Assembly: GCA_016987375.1 (NCBI GenBank)
Contig: PJRA01000314.1
Span: forward strand, 254,588-287,680
Source: Brachionus koreanus
Taxonomy: Eukaryota > Rotifera > Eurotatoria > Ploima > Brachionidae
DNA: 33,093 bases
Reading direction: 5' to 3'
The notes below the pieces were generated by a model. That model had not been told where the DNA came from and made no database searches. It saw only the letters and a program-made list of their open reading frames with translations. Shown here one piece after another: positions 21,586 through 32,690 of this stretch. Every line of letters starts with the position of its first letter. The stretch's first letter is position 1. The position numbers and the translations under genes are program-made.

Positions 21586-22685
21586 TGAAGCCCTTCACTT
21601 TGAGAATTAAGCTTTCGGTCTAATATAAATACCATAATAGCTGTTAAAGTAGACTAGTTTCAAAAATAACCTATGTATAAAATAGATTTTCAAAAAATCA
21701 AAAAAATTATTTATGTTTTTTTAGAATATATGTTTTTTATTGAATAAAAATAAAAGCAAAATAAAAAATATTTTAATTATTTTGGTCAATAATGAATAGA
21801 TATTTTTAATTCATTTTAATTGTTTGAACTAACTGCATTTCAAAGCTCACTTGGATGTTATCAAAAATCAAGTTAAATAAAAGAGTGTTTAAAATAAAAT
21901 TGAAAATTTCAAATGAAAAAAAGACTTAAGAACAAACATAATACGGTTACAGCTTTGAAAGCTAAGCGAAAACTTGGTCTCAAAGAAATTCTTATTTTTC
22001 CTAGAAAATAATTCTGGCAAAAAATTGATAAAAATTCTTAGCACTTTTATTCTTTGAACATAGTTTTATTATTTTTCTCGTGTCAATTGATCTATAATTC
22101 CTAACAAGGAATGTTTTTCATATCTAAAAAAGAAGAGTGAATTAATTTTTTGTTAGAAAAGTCAAGCATTTTTTAAATTAAAACAACCTTGATAAACTTT
22201 AATTTTATTTTTAATAAAACAGAATTAGAAAAACCTTTGGGTTAAAGAAGCAATTTGGCTAAAAACTCGAAACAATTATTTGTTTTTGAGCTAATTATAT
22301 GGAAATAATGCTAATTCAATAAAAGCCTTAAGAAATTAGAAAAAAATTTTTAATAATTCAATGTGAAAGCATTATTCGATTTTTAAAATAAGAAGCAGTA
22401 TAAAATTTTATTGCTTAACAATCAATGTTGGTTTTTAAACAACTTATGAAATTCAATTAGAATTTTAAACTTAAAGGTAGAAAAAATAACTATTTTTCCT
22501 TTTCTTTTTTTTCTAATTTTCAGCACAAAAACAAACTTAAAAAACAAAAATCAACATCATCATCATTCTATTAATTGTTTGATTTGATTTTATTCAAAAA
22601 AAATTTAAATAATTTTACCTTTTTTTCTTTGATTTAAACACGGTTGCCAACCATTTTAAATAGAAAGTTTTTTTATTGCTTGAAT
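21586..22685. other. Intergenic / likely 5' region of next gene
   Basis: AT-rich and without recognisable genes. A pyrimidine tract ending in TTTTCAG at 22517-22523 could be the acceptor of a 5' UTR exon leading to the ATG at 22686. Confidence 0.4.
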
Positions 22686-23414
22686 ATGCTTCCGGTGTCC
22701 AATTTCAACATATCTGACTTGACCTATAACGATTCAATAGTAACCCATCCACTTCACTATAATTCAATGCGGGTAAAGCCGACTTATCCGATCGGCTTAA
22801 TCGAAACTAACATAAGCTCAATACGGCCCTTTGAAGAAAAATGGCTTCAAAGTAGTCCAGATCAGGCCGACAGAGTGAAAAGACATTTTGCTAAAAGGAC
22901 TTTGTTTGATGCAAGTGAATCAAACAGGAATATTCACTTGGCCAGTTTGAGTGTTTTGACTAATCGACACTTGGTTGATAAAGAAATTGACTATCCAAGA
23001 GAAGATGATTTTCATCGGTTTGCTGGACACAAAAAGCATGTGTTTTGTCCGAGAAATAGCATTGCCAGACGAAAACCAGGCGACAATACTTATCGAACGC
23101 CTGAGTACTCAAGAGGGTTTTTTTCGAAAAAAAATCGAAATTGGAGAAGTGAACACTACGAACTTCCGAAAAAGAATGAAGAAGCTCTAACTGAAGAATT
23201 GATTCAAATGCTCAAGTTGAATCCAAATGTGGACCTTTTTCAGACAAAATTTGATTTTGGCTACGAGTTCGATAAGAAATTAGAGAAAAAAAATGACATT
23301 AGTGATGTGCAAGATTTGAATTTGTGGAAAACAGCGACCAAATTAGATGTTCCATTCAAAGTTCTTGATCTACCAGAAAAAGCACTCAAATATCGACCTA
23401 GAGTTAACCGATAA
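22686..23414 (+). CDS. Unrecognised 242-aa soluble basic protein
   Basis: ORF with clear coding composition (higher GC than the flanks) running to the stop at 23412-23414, followed by AATAAA at 23419-23424. The first ATG is at 22686 (MLPVSNFNISDLTYNDS); the frame is open a further 14 codons upstream without an ATG, so an upstream coding exon is possible. There is no signal peptide, membrane helix or zinc motif. The protein is rich in Arg, Lys, Asp and Pro, with many aromatic residues. Its short Pro/Tyr phrases (HPLHYNSM, KPTYPIGLIE, TYRTPEYSRG) recall small ciliary or sperm microtubule-associated proteins in style only. I do not recognise the family and assign no function. Confidence 0.65.
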   Translation: MLPVSNFNISDLTYNDSIVTHPLHYNSMRVKPTYPIGLIETNISSIRPFEEKWLQSSPDQADRVKRHFAKRTLFDASESNRNIHLASLSVLTNRHLVDKEIDYPREDDFHRFAGHKKHVFCPRNSIARRKPGDNTYRTPEYSRGFFSKKNRNWRSEHYELPKKNEEALTEELIQMLKLNPNVDLFQTKFDFGYEFDKKLEKKNDISDVQDLNLWKTATKLDVPFKVLDLPEKALKYRPRVNR

Positions 23415-23424
23415 TTTTAATAAA

Positions 23425-24509
23425 TGTTTTGTTTAATTTGTAATTTGCATCTAATATTATCTTTAAAAAAATAAACTTTTGAATTTTAGACTTTTGTTTA
23501 TAAATTAAATAAGCCAAGTATTTGAATTAACTTTTAAATATTTTATTTATCTTAAAAAAAGTAAGAAAAGAAATTTTTTATTTTTTAAATTCAAATTAAG
23601 TCAAAAGTCAAAAAAAAAATTTAATAAAAATTGTATTTTAATCAGTAATTTACTATTATTCTCTCCAAAATTATTAGCTTAAGAAAAACTACTACTAAAA
23701 CTTTACAAAAGTCAAAGCCTATGTCTTAAAATAAAGATTTTTTTTCTTAAGAAATTTTTTTTAAAACTCAAAATCAATTGTATAAGTGTTTAAAATTTGA
23801 CACATTTTAAATATTAAAAGTTATTCGAAAAAAACATAAAACGCCCAAGTTTAATATTTAGTCAATTAAGTAAAATGATGGTCATTTTTAGGTTTTTTTT
23901 GATTATATCCTCTTGAAAAATAGACAGAAAAAAACAATCAAGAAAAAACAATATGGTTCATTTTAATCAGAATAAATTTCTCTTTAAAATAGTATATTAA
24001 ACTAGAAATATATTTACGGTGTCATATGAGGACAACTAAGATCGTATTAAGGGTCAATTTTAAAGGCCAGATTGATAGATTTTGAAATTAAGTTTCAATA
24101 AAACCTATAAATCCTCTAAATTTAACTTTAATATCACATTTAATTAGTCTTGATCAAAATGTTATTTTTTTATAAAACACACAGGTATGCATTTTAGCTA
24201 AAAATGATGGATGTGCATTTTTCAGCTATGCGAAAATTATCTATTAAAAATCTTCTAAAAATAAAATTTTTAATGATATTTTAATATATTACGGAGTTCA
24301 CCTTTAATTTTTTACGAGATTTTTAGTTATATTGGTGAGCCTAGCGATATAATCTCATGTTTTGCTTAATAATTATTTCATAGCACTGGTGAATACATTT
24401 AAAGCTTGATTAAATTTATCCCTAAAATTCTTTAGATTAAAGAATTTATTTATATATTTATTTAATTAAAGTTTAAGCCCCATGGACAAATTGAAATAAG
24501 AATAATTGA
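23425..24509. other. Intergenic, nothing recognised
   Basis: AT-rich sequence between the polyadenylation signal of the 242-aa gene and a LINE relic. No feature is supported. Confidence 0.4.
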
Positions 24510-25330
24510 CAGTTAAATATCCATTTTACAAATAAGTAAAAAATTCAGTTTGTTATATACAAAAAAATGATCAAGATTATTCAATATACAATATTCTATT
24601 AAATAAAAATAGTATTTTATCGAGTCGGTTAGTCCAGAGTTGCTATATTCAAGGCACCATTCAATCAAAAGAACACTAAATGGTAAATCGTATTCTGTAC
24701 AATTTATATGAGTCAGATCTTCTACTTTTGATAACTGTTTAATAAAAGAAGTATTCTCTCTATCAAATATCTTATAATCTTTCCTTAAGTATTCAAAAAC
24801 GTTTTTACATAATTTGGTTATTAAAAATTTGTTTGACAAAGAATATTTTATGCTTATAATAAATTTGTCTAATTGACTCCAATTTTAGTGCTTTGTTCAA
24901 AGTTTTTGTTTTTTTAAATTTACTGAGTCCAATAAATCGTTTTATTAAAATATTTAGCCGTATATCAAATTCCTTTAAACTCTTTTCATTAATGAAGATA
25001 TTATCTAAATGATATCTAAAGATTAATTGAGAGAACTGTTTGTATTAGAATTCTATAGTTTCTGGGTTCATTAATTTTGGTTTGCGTCCAACTCTATTTA
25101 GAGAGTAAAAACTCTTATCAACTTTTTTCATCTTGTTTTCCACGAAATCCTTTATTGATTCTTGATTTCCAACAGGTAGGCCAAGATAAATCAAACTTTG
25201 TACTTTTGGAATCGTAGAGCCATTTAATATAAGTTCTGTTTTAGAACTTGTATTTTTTTTTCAAATAGGATTGATGCCGATTTAAAGGCATTAAATTCGA
25301 TTTTCCAGATTTTACGAACTTTGCTACAAA
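24510..25330 (-). mobile_element. Decayed LINE reverse-transcriptase 3' fragment (second type)
   Basis: Minus-strand frames in order: KIWKIEFNAFKSASILF, a shift, then STIPKVQSLIYLGLPVGNQ (the thumb-region LG.P pattern), RVGRKPKLMNPETIEF, a stop, FRYHLDNIFINEKSL, RLNILIKRFIGLSKF and KLESIRQIYYKHKIFFVK. After another shift comes a 108-aa frame at 24839-24513. The region fits the thumb and C-terminal part of a non-LTR retrotransposon but differs from the copies at 6.1, 9.2 and 31.2 kb. Two stops and two shifts are visible; the polymerase core is absent. Confidence 0.55.
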
Positions 25331-25405
25331 ATAAAAAAATAAAACAAAATTTGATGCTTAAACAGCTTATAGATTTTTTTTCTAAAGGTTTTTACTAATT
25401 CTCCA
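25325..25405. repeat. Relative of the foldback-repeat flank
   Basis: CTACAAAATAAAAAAATA..ACAAAA, then GATGCTTAAACAGCTTATAG and TCTAAAGG, matches 12480-12545 in the same order with moderate divergence. The foldback right arm is not repeated here. Confidence 0.5.
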
Positions 25406-25769
25406 AATGCCTGTTATTTTCCAAAGGAACGTTATGGAAGGGTGTCATGAATTTTTTGGTGTCATGAAAATTAAATTAAATAATTCATAAATCAATTAAT
25501 TTTTCAAAAAGACAATTAAACCTCACATTAAAAAAATTAATTTTAAATTTTTTTGTTTTTTGATAAAAAATTCACAATCCCCAATGCCCTGTAGAAAAAG
25601 TTAAAAAAAGAAATAGCCGACTGTTCTTGTCTTTAAAAGATCGTCTTCCATTATACTATCAAAAAAATTCAAATATCATTTTTTTAAAGAAGATGTAGTA
25701 TAGTATGGTGGTTAATAGGAACTCATAAGAAAATTCGTAAAATCTGGCAAAAGATTATGTGCAAATAAT

Positions 25770-25891
25770 ATTGTGAAAGTTTTTGTCTATTTTTCCTTTA
25801 AAAATATCGCTAGATTGAGCTTCCACTGCATCCACTCCCAAATTATTCCAGAAAGTGAATAAGTGGTATCGTTTGGCAAAATTTTTGATTT
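25770..25891 (-). mobile_element. LINE 3' end, same family as 6.1 kb
   Basis: On the minus strand, NNLGVDAVEAQSSDIFKGK matches NKLGVDAVETQSSDIFKAK of the 6128-6830 copy, and the nucleotide match runs from about 25776 to about 25891. It is then broken by the SWIM fragment. The rest of the element resumes at 26637. Confidence 0.7.
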
Positions 25892-26124
25892 GAGTAATAA
25901 TGATCCAATAAACCGATGGTACTGTACATGCAAAAATGGTGCAAGATTGATAGGGACATGTTCACACATAAGCGTCCTTTGGTTTTTAGGATATGCCAGA
26001 AACAAACCTGAAGAATTAGAACCAACTGAAAGCGACTTGTTTTTTGATTATTGCTATGATGCATCGCAAAGATTATCACAAGATCCAGAGAGAATTACAG
26101 ATGATGAAGAAATAATTGATTAAA
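25892..26124 (+). pseudogene. SWIM zinc-finger protein 3' fragment
   Basis: Plus-strand frame with NRWYCTCKNGARLIGTCSHI, the complete SWIM pattern CxC..CxH, followed by VLWFLGYARNKPEELEPT and an acidic end (ITDDEEIID) before the stop at 26124. SWIM domains bind nucleic acid or protein partners and are frequent in MULE-type and other transposon proteins. Only the C-terminal ~76 residues remain. The apparent ATG at 25863 lies in the adjoining LINE sequence, so the upstream part of that ORF is chimeric. This SWIM differs from the one at 19.4 kb. It is likely a fragment of a mobile-element protein, inserted into or captured by the LINE. Confidence 0.55.
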
Positions 26125-26636
26125 AGTAAAAAATTTAATTTTATAAAGAAAAAAACTGACTTTTGTCTTATATAATTATGAATATATTTTTAAATTTTTA
26201 ACAAGTTTAGTTTTTATATGATTTTTTAGTTTTTCCTATCTAATTTTCAAATGGGAACAGACTGAAATTTTGATATGTTATATATTTATTGATAAGGAGT
26301 AAGTAAATTTTGATTCAATAGTGGAAAACGATAGCCATCAGAAAATATTGGTATAATCTTAAAATTTTGGTGTTTTTTGCAAAATTAAATTTACTCTAAA
26401 TTAGTAAGGGATAAATATTCTCAGTTCTTACTATCTTTTAGAGGAGAGAATTTTCTATTGAATAATCAATATTTCAAAATTATTTCAAAAACTAAAAAGT
26501 GAGGTTTTAAAGTGACTAAAAAGTGACTTAGTAATGGTAATTGATAAAAAAACGAAATATATCTAGTTTTGTTCCATATTGACTAAGCTTTCGTTTGATA
26601 TATAGAATATAGTAAAAATAATTTGAATAAAAAATA
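26125..26636. other. Insert between two LINE halves, no gene
   Basis: AT-rich sequence after the SWIM stop codon. It may be the 3' UTR and remainder of the sequence that interrupts the LINE. No terminal repeats are recognised. Confidence 0.4.
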
Positions 26637-26960
26637 TTATTTAGCGTACCATTGTCCTTTAATAACCATCTGTATCCTAAATTTAATAACATGAAGAACT
26701 TGACAAAGTACTCTATTGCCTATTGAGGGTGACGAGCAAACTTGCAAACGCCATTCGTTTTGGATCCAGATTACTAAGTCTTTCTGAATCCGGGATCTTG
26801 AGACAAGATTAGCTTTATCATTCACTAAATCATTCATAATGTAATCATTTTGGAGCTCTTGATTTCGATTAAAACTCATAATCTTGCATTTATCAAAATT
26901 TAGATCCCAAGACCACTCATTAGACCAACTAATTAATGAATCAATATCATCTTGAAGTTA
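26637..26960 (-). mobile_element. LINE fragment, upstream part of the 25.8 kb copy
   Basis: Minus-strand frame with NDLVNDKANLVSRSRIQKDL, VIWIQNEW and IGNRVLCQVLHVIKFRIQMV, matching 6485-6690 of the first copy. The piece corresponding to about 6265-6485 is missing between this and 25891. Stops are present; inactive. Confidence 0.7.
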
Positions 26961-27876
26961 AAGGGGCACTTAATCATTTATATTTGCTGAATCGACTTCA
27001 AACGAGCCTGACTCTGAGAAAATCGACAGAAAAAAAATTTTGAGAATCATAGTAATTTCAAGAGTGTCATTTGTGTTGTTTACATCATCCTTAGTCAAAG
27101 AATAGATCACCGGTTAAATGTTTATCTTACTGTTAAGATAAGATTTGTTTATTTAATTCTATTGTTCTGCTTATTTGTTGCATTGCAGTCAAATTCTAAT
27201 CTCTTATGGAATCGTATGAACAAATTATCTAATCAAAAAACTTAATTAATTAAGAATCAAATATAATAAGCTAAAAAAAGTTTTTTTTTTACATTAGATC
27301 CATTTGATAAACAAATTTTGTCTATTCAAATTGGTTTATCTCGGTTGTAAATAGACCAAGTCTCATATGTTTAATATCTAATTCAATCCTTGATAATAAG
27401 CTTATTGCTTATTAACAAAATGCAAAAACTAACTAAAACATACGACTTCCTCTAGTTTGTAAACTATCTCAAAAAATTGACCAAAATCACAAATAAAAAA
27501 TTGATTAATTTACTAAACTAATCAGATCCAGTCTCCTTCAATTATAAACAAATAAGAGATTAAGCCACGTTTACCGTGAATAACACAATGCCTTGCCTCT
27601 CCTTTAAAAAAATATTTTCCTAATATTTTAGCTTTAATTAAAGATTAAACGTAGAAAAGACCAAAGACAATACCTAGATATTTCTAAATTATCATATAAA
27701 AGATTAACTCTTTGTTATCCCAATTTTTTTTTTTTCGAGCAGACCCTTAGAAAATATTTCTACTCTAAATGTTAGATAGAAATATATTCAAAGAAAAAAG
27801 TTATTTACTAGTTTTTTTGTTTCGTTTTTCATATTTTTTTCTCTTAAAAATTCTTGAATTATGGTCAAATGCTAAG
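26961..27876. other. Intergenic, upstream of chitin-binding gene
   Basis: AT-rich region without genes. A short hairpin (TATCTTACTGTTAAGATA, near 27122) and pyrimidine runs are present. It presumably holds the promoter of the chitin-binding gene. No regulatory site can be named. Confidence 0.4.
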
Positions 27877-30800
27877 ATGAAAACTCAACTTTGTATAGCT
27901 CTAGCCGCATTTTGTTTGATAGGTAACACAAATCAAGCTCTAATTTAAATTGGTTAATGCTAAAATTCATCTTAAAATTGCCAAGGTCATGCTGTTGGTG
28001 AAAACTCCGCCAGAGAGCTAGATGAAGACGGCCGCCATCCGATTAAAAAACGCAGCATAACATGTACCCGCGACGGCTACTTTCCGGACCCAGAAACCTG
28101 CAGCAAATATTACATGTGTACCGGTGGAACGCCAACGCCTCACGATTGTGGCGAGGGCCTCGTTTGGGATCCTGAGTTGAATTTGTGCGGATGGGCCAGC
28201 AGTGTCGAATGCAAAAATGGAAATAGACCGTGGGAAAAAATAACTGACATCGATGGAAGTTAGAACTATCGAAATTAATAAAAATAAATAAATTTATTTT
28301 CATTTAATTTTTATTTTTTTAAGTGACTCTTTTTCCCACAAAGCCGTCGAGAAGAAACAAAAAAAAAAAAACAACCTATTCTCCACCGAAGCCAAGTGTG
28401 GAAACAAATTTTACATGTCCATGGGATGCAGATGGATATTATCCGGATCCAGACTATTGTCATGTCTATCACTATTGCTTGCCGGGCTTACACACTGTTC
28501 TAGAGTGTCACCAAGGCTTGTGGTACTCGGAGCCGGATGAAGCTTGTATGTGGCCATCCGAGGCTTTATGCCGCGCTGCGCCCACTACTACAAAAATGTC
28601 AACTATTTCTATACCTATTAATGGAACCACTATACCCACGCTGATAATACCCGAGACGGCAGTTGTGTACGGAACCATTGAATGCCCGAGCAGTAAGGCA
28701 GCATTTTATCCAGATCCATATGATTGCTCTGCTTATCATTTCTGTAATGGAGGAAAAGACAAGGTGCTTAAATGTGAACCTGGCTTGTACTATGACCGAA
28801 GTAGAGATGTTTGTGATTGGCGAAAAAATGTTAATTGCAAGCATGTTTGTCCGACAAGTGGCGAGAGAATGAAGTTTGTTCATCGTAAGATTTTATTTTA
28901 TAGAAATTTTGGCCAAAAATTTCACTATAGGAAATAGAGAACTCATTAAAAGTAGCAAGATTCCAAAAAAAAAATAAAAATTAAGTTTTTGAGAAAAAAC
29001 CAACAATTACATTCACTATTTCCCAATATACCCAGGTACAATCCAACCACATGAGCATGACCATCGGGAATTAAACAAGCAAAGAATTACTTTTTATTTT
29101 TTTTAACTTATCAAGAAAAAACATGTTAATCTATTGTTAATCATTTTTTCCTGACGTCAAAATAAATTTTGGCAGTCCCTTATTAACTTAAAACTCAAAA
29201 ACCGGAGTTATACATTTTCATTGTTTTTGATTAAACAAATTTAATCGTTTTTAGAAAATTTTTTTTCAAGAAATCTAAATTTTAAAAGACATTGAAATTA
29301 ATTATTTTTTTTTTTTAAATAGACTTGTTTTCAAGGAATAAAAAGTAAAAAGAAAAGGTAAAACAAAGGGTTGAATAAACCCCTCCGGTTTTTGAGCGAT
29401 AAACTGAAGCAGGTTTAATTTTTTTTAATTTTTTAATTATAGCTGTTGGATTTTTGAAGAATTCCTGGGTAATGATTTGTCCCTGAATAATTATCATCTC
29501 AGTTTAAACTAAAATAAAAAAATTATGATTTTTAATTTATGATGGACAATATTACACATCTTGGATGTGAATCTTAGTTTTATTTCTAAATCCTAGAAGG
29601 TAACTTAATATAGAACATAGAGTTGTATATTTTATTTTGTATAAAATTATTCATTTATAAGAAATTTTAGTTAGAAACTATTCTTAACTTAGTTTTAATC
29701 AATTTTTAGATTCAATTGATTTATCAAAACTCCATTTTTAGTTTGCTTGTTTAAAAAATTTAAAATAAAAGTTTAAAAAAAAATAAGTAAAAATTCAATT
29801 TAAGTATTTTATAGTTTTGTTTTATGATTTATAGAAGTTTTCTTTAAATTTTTTAACTATTCACTCAAATATTTTTGTTTACTTTTAAAATTATATTAAG
29901 CCGAAAAGACTGCTTTTAATTAAACATGGTTTTTAAATGATTTCAAAATAATCTTAATTTGAGTTTATTTACAAAATTAAATATTTAAAATTGTTATAAC
30001 AACATGGTTTCGATGGTAATTACACAAAAAGATGCTTTTTTAAATCTAACGGGTGCTTATTGTTAAAACAAATGATGTGAATAAAGATCACTTTACAAAT
30101 AAAAGTATAAAGAAAAAATGCAAATGTGAAAATTGAGATAACTTTGAATGCCAATATTGTATAATTTTGAAAAATTCAACTTGAATTCAATCAATCAATT
30201 CTATTTATTTCAATTAAGTTTGATTATTTTGAAATATTTTTATTTCAAAATTTAGCATTTATTTTAAAAGATCTTAAACAATCAAAAAATTGAATTTGTC
30301 TTAGACAAAAATTAAGAAAATTTTAAAATTAAAAATATATTCTATTTTGAAAAAAAAAGAAAATTTTAATCTTTTTTCTAAAGTATCATTATAGATTTTA
30401 ATTTTCAGATAGACAAAATCGAACATGTTTCCCATCTCCTCTTTTAAATTTAGCCAAACATCTTAAATATTTTTTTCTTTTAAAGCCACAAGCTGTTGTA
30501 GATATTTTGAATGCGTAAATGGAGAGCTTAGAGAATTTGTGTGTCCATATCCAAAGCTGTTTTCCACCGAGACAAAACAATGTGAAACATATCAGGTGGT
30601 AAAGTGTGGAATAAGAGAAAACTGCAAGTTTCCGTGCGATTTTGATGATTCACCACTATGTGCTTTTACGCCAAAATGTGAGCAAAAACTAGACGGCTAC
30701 TATATTGACGAATATCGACCTGGCTGTAAGTACTATTATTTATGCCGGGATGAACGAACATACAATTACACTACCTGTGACTATGGATACAGATTTAACG

Positions 30801-30931
30801 AGAAATTAAAACGATGTGACTTAGCCAGTAATGTAAAGTGTGACGCTTCCAGTTTAACCAATATTTTATTTCAAAAAATTCTCTTCTGCGTTCTAGGATC
30901 GTTTATTAGGAAAATTTTTTTTTCATTCTAA
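27877..30931 (+). CDS. Secreted protein with five chitin-binding type-2 domains
   Basis: Extracellular chitin-matrix protein (peritrophin/Gasp type). Exons 27877-27922, 27986-28258, 28324-28884 and 30486-30931 join in phase to 441 aa. Exon 1 encodes the signal peptide (MKTQLCIALAAFCLIG). A basic RHPIKKRS site, possibly cut by furin, precedes the first domain. Five six-cysteine ChtBD2 units follow: CTRDGYFPDPETCSKYYMC, CPWDADGYYPDPDYCHVYHYC, CPSSKAAFYPDPYDCSAYHF(C), a fourth that starts CPTSGERMKFVH in exon 3 and finishes PTSCCRYFECVNGEL in exon 4, and a fifth with DGYYIDEYRPGCKYYYLC. The split fourth domain supports the 1.6-kb intron. A Lys/Pro linker lies after domain 1, and a Thr-rich one between domains 2 and 3. 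The C-terminus is hydrophobic (ILFQKILFCVLG), perhaps a lipid-anchor signal. The intron-2 donor reads GTTAGA, weaker than the others. Likely in trophi, gut lining or cuticle. Confidence 0.9.
28885..30485 (+). other. 1.6-kb intron of the chitin-binding gene
   Basis: Donor GTAAGA after CATC at 28884; acceptor TTTTAAAG at 30485. Mostly A/T. It contains a CCCCTCCGGTTTTTGA patch and an inverted GATAATTATTCAGGG-like word near 29385-29500, similar to the end of the dispersed repeat at 21.45 kb, so a repeat relic is likely. The 60-aa minus-strand ORF at 29497-29315 lies in that patch. Confidence 0.7.
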
Positions 30932-31111
30932 TCTAAATTTATAGTTAATTTTTAAACACATAATTTTTACCGATATTTTTATATTTAATTTAGCTTTTTG
31001 AATCTATTTTTTATATCTAATAAAAAAAAAAAAAAACTCTGTAATTTTGTTAGTTATAAAATCAAAAATATGCTTTAAAAAAAACCTCCTTGAAGTTACT
31101 TCAGAATTTCT

Positions 31112-32488
31112 GAAATTTCTGAGAAAAAATTCTGAATAAATCTGAAAAAAAAAACATGCAAATTTTTTTTTTTCTCAATCAATATATCTTGATTCGAAGC
31201 CTTGTTTGTATTCATCCACTAGTCTGACAACCAATGGAATAGAATGACACAGTCCTGTCCCAACAAATCTCTCATTCAACTCAAAAGGCCGATTCGAGAC
31301 TGTTAGTAATTTAAGTTTATTAAAAGCCTCATGATGCAACATGTTAGAGGGAGTATCATATTTTAACTTAAGGATAGATCTGACTGCTGTGTTCTGAATT
31401 GCTTATAGTTTTTTGATATTATTTTCTGAAAAAGAATTCAAGCAAGCAAAAGAATAGTCTTAAATTGATCCGACTAAAGTTTTATATAGATTTCCTAGTG
31501 TGTTTTGAGTAAGACCCCATTTTTTATTTGACAATATCTTAATAATATTTAACCTTTTATTGCAGCCTTTTTTAATTTCCTCTACCAGTATATTAAGGTT
31601 TAACTTGGAATCAAATTTAATGCCAAGAAACTTGATTTCTTTTTGGCTCACTATTCTGTTTCCATAAATTTTTCCACACTCTTTTTTATACCTAAAAAAG
31701 ATCACAGAACACGACTTTTCAACTGATATCTTCATTTTCCATTTAATAAGCCATTGTTCTAGCTCGTTGGTGTATTTATTTATCTTATTTTCAAGGTTCC
31801 CCTTTTTGTTTTAAATGAAGAATGTAACTAGATCATCTGTAAAAAGCAGAGAGCATTCATTATTTGTTTTATTTCTTTTGGAGATATCATTAACATATAT
31901 AAAAGAGGCTGATTACTGAGCCTTGAGGAACACCTGCCGTTATTTGGTATTCTTCGCTCAGGTAATCATTCACGTGAACTTTAAATGTCTTTAAATGTTA
32001 GTAGTCTAAAAAGGATCTAATCCAGTTAGTCAAGTAATGAGGTGGATTCATTTTAATCAATTTGAAAAGTAAACCTTCATGTCAGACCCTATCGAAGGCT
32101 TTAGAAATATCAAAAAACAGGCCGCAAACTTTTTTTTTCTATTAAATGATTCCACAATTTTTTGAATTCAAAAGAAAAGATTATCTGATGTTCGCCGATG
32201 TTTCCTAAATCCAGACTGCTCCTGGATAAGGAGGATAAGGAGTGAATCTTAGATAAGGATAAGGAGAATTAATTTTTGACACCAGTTTATTAAATGAAAT
32301 CCGTGCCGAAATTGACAAACAATTTAAAAACACAAAGATTTTAAGTAAATTTAATTGTTTTTTTTTCTTGCTTATTTTTTTCCAATAAAAATTTTCAAAA
32401 AAAAATTTTTTTTTCAGAATTTTTCACACTAAACTGTCACCTGAAAAATTTTTCAGAATAATTCAGAATTTTTTCTCAGAAATTCTGA
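31112..32488. repeat. Inverted repeats flanking a LINE relic
   Basis: Left 31112-31147 and right 32447-32488 are near reverse complements (shared TTTCTGAGAAAAAATTCTGAA, then A/T differences, then CTGAAAAA). Both are built from a CTGAA/TTCTGA word that also recurs nearby. They may be the ends of a TIR element into which the LINE inserted, or simply two inverted copies of a simple repeat. Confidence 0.55.
31175..32240 (-). mobile_element. Decayed LINE reverse-transcriptase fragment
   Basis: Minus-strand pieces in order: EQSGFRKHRRTSDNLFF, KKKVCGLFFDIS (first catalytic Asp region), AGVPQGSVIS, CSLLFTDDLVTFFI (catalytic xxDD), WLIKWKMKISVEKS, then the 91-aa frame 31735-31460 (KEIKFLGIKFDSKLN, RLNIIKILSNKKWG) and LKYDTPSNMLHHEAF, ending near 31190. 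Several stops and shifts; dead. It is close to the 9.2-11.2 kb element in motif wording but clearly a different copy or subfamily. Confidence 0.8.
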
Positions 32489-32690
32489 AATATCTTCGGC
32501 TAGGTTTAAAAAAATACAATATTAATCGAAATCACAATAAAAAAAGCAATAGTCTTTCTCTTTCAATTTTATTTTCAAGAGAGTGATTCATTCATTTCGG
32601 AACACTTAATACAAATATTCAGCGAAATATTGATTTCTTTTTTATGAGCACTATATTTTTAAAACTAGAAAAATAAGGAATTTTTTTGTT
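32241..32690. other. Spacer with short tandem words
   Basis: It starts with imperfect GGATAAGGA repeats (32222-32268), then AT-rich sequence and the right inverted repeat described at 31112-32488. No gene is seen. Confidence 0.4.

Noticed and set aside
22644..22685. Upstream extension of the 242-aa gene (MPTILNRKFF...)
   Set aside because: It begins with TTG, not ATG; the first ATG in frame is at 22686.
28043..28303. Minus-strand ORF opposite the first chitin-binding domain
   Set aside because: The plus strand encodes an unmistakable six-Cys ChtBD2 unit; the ORF is a shadow.
32222..32268. GGATAAGGA tandem motif as a minisatellite or telomere-like repeat
   Set aside because: Only a few imperfect copies at the edge of a LINE relic; too short to call.
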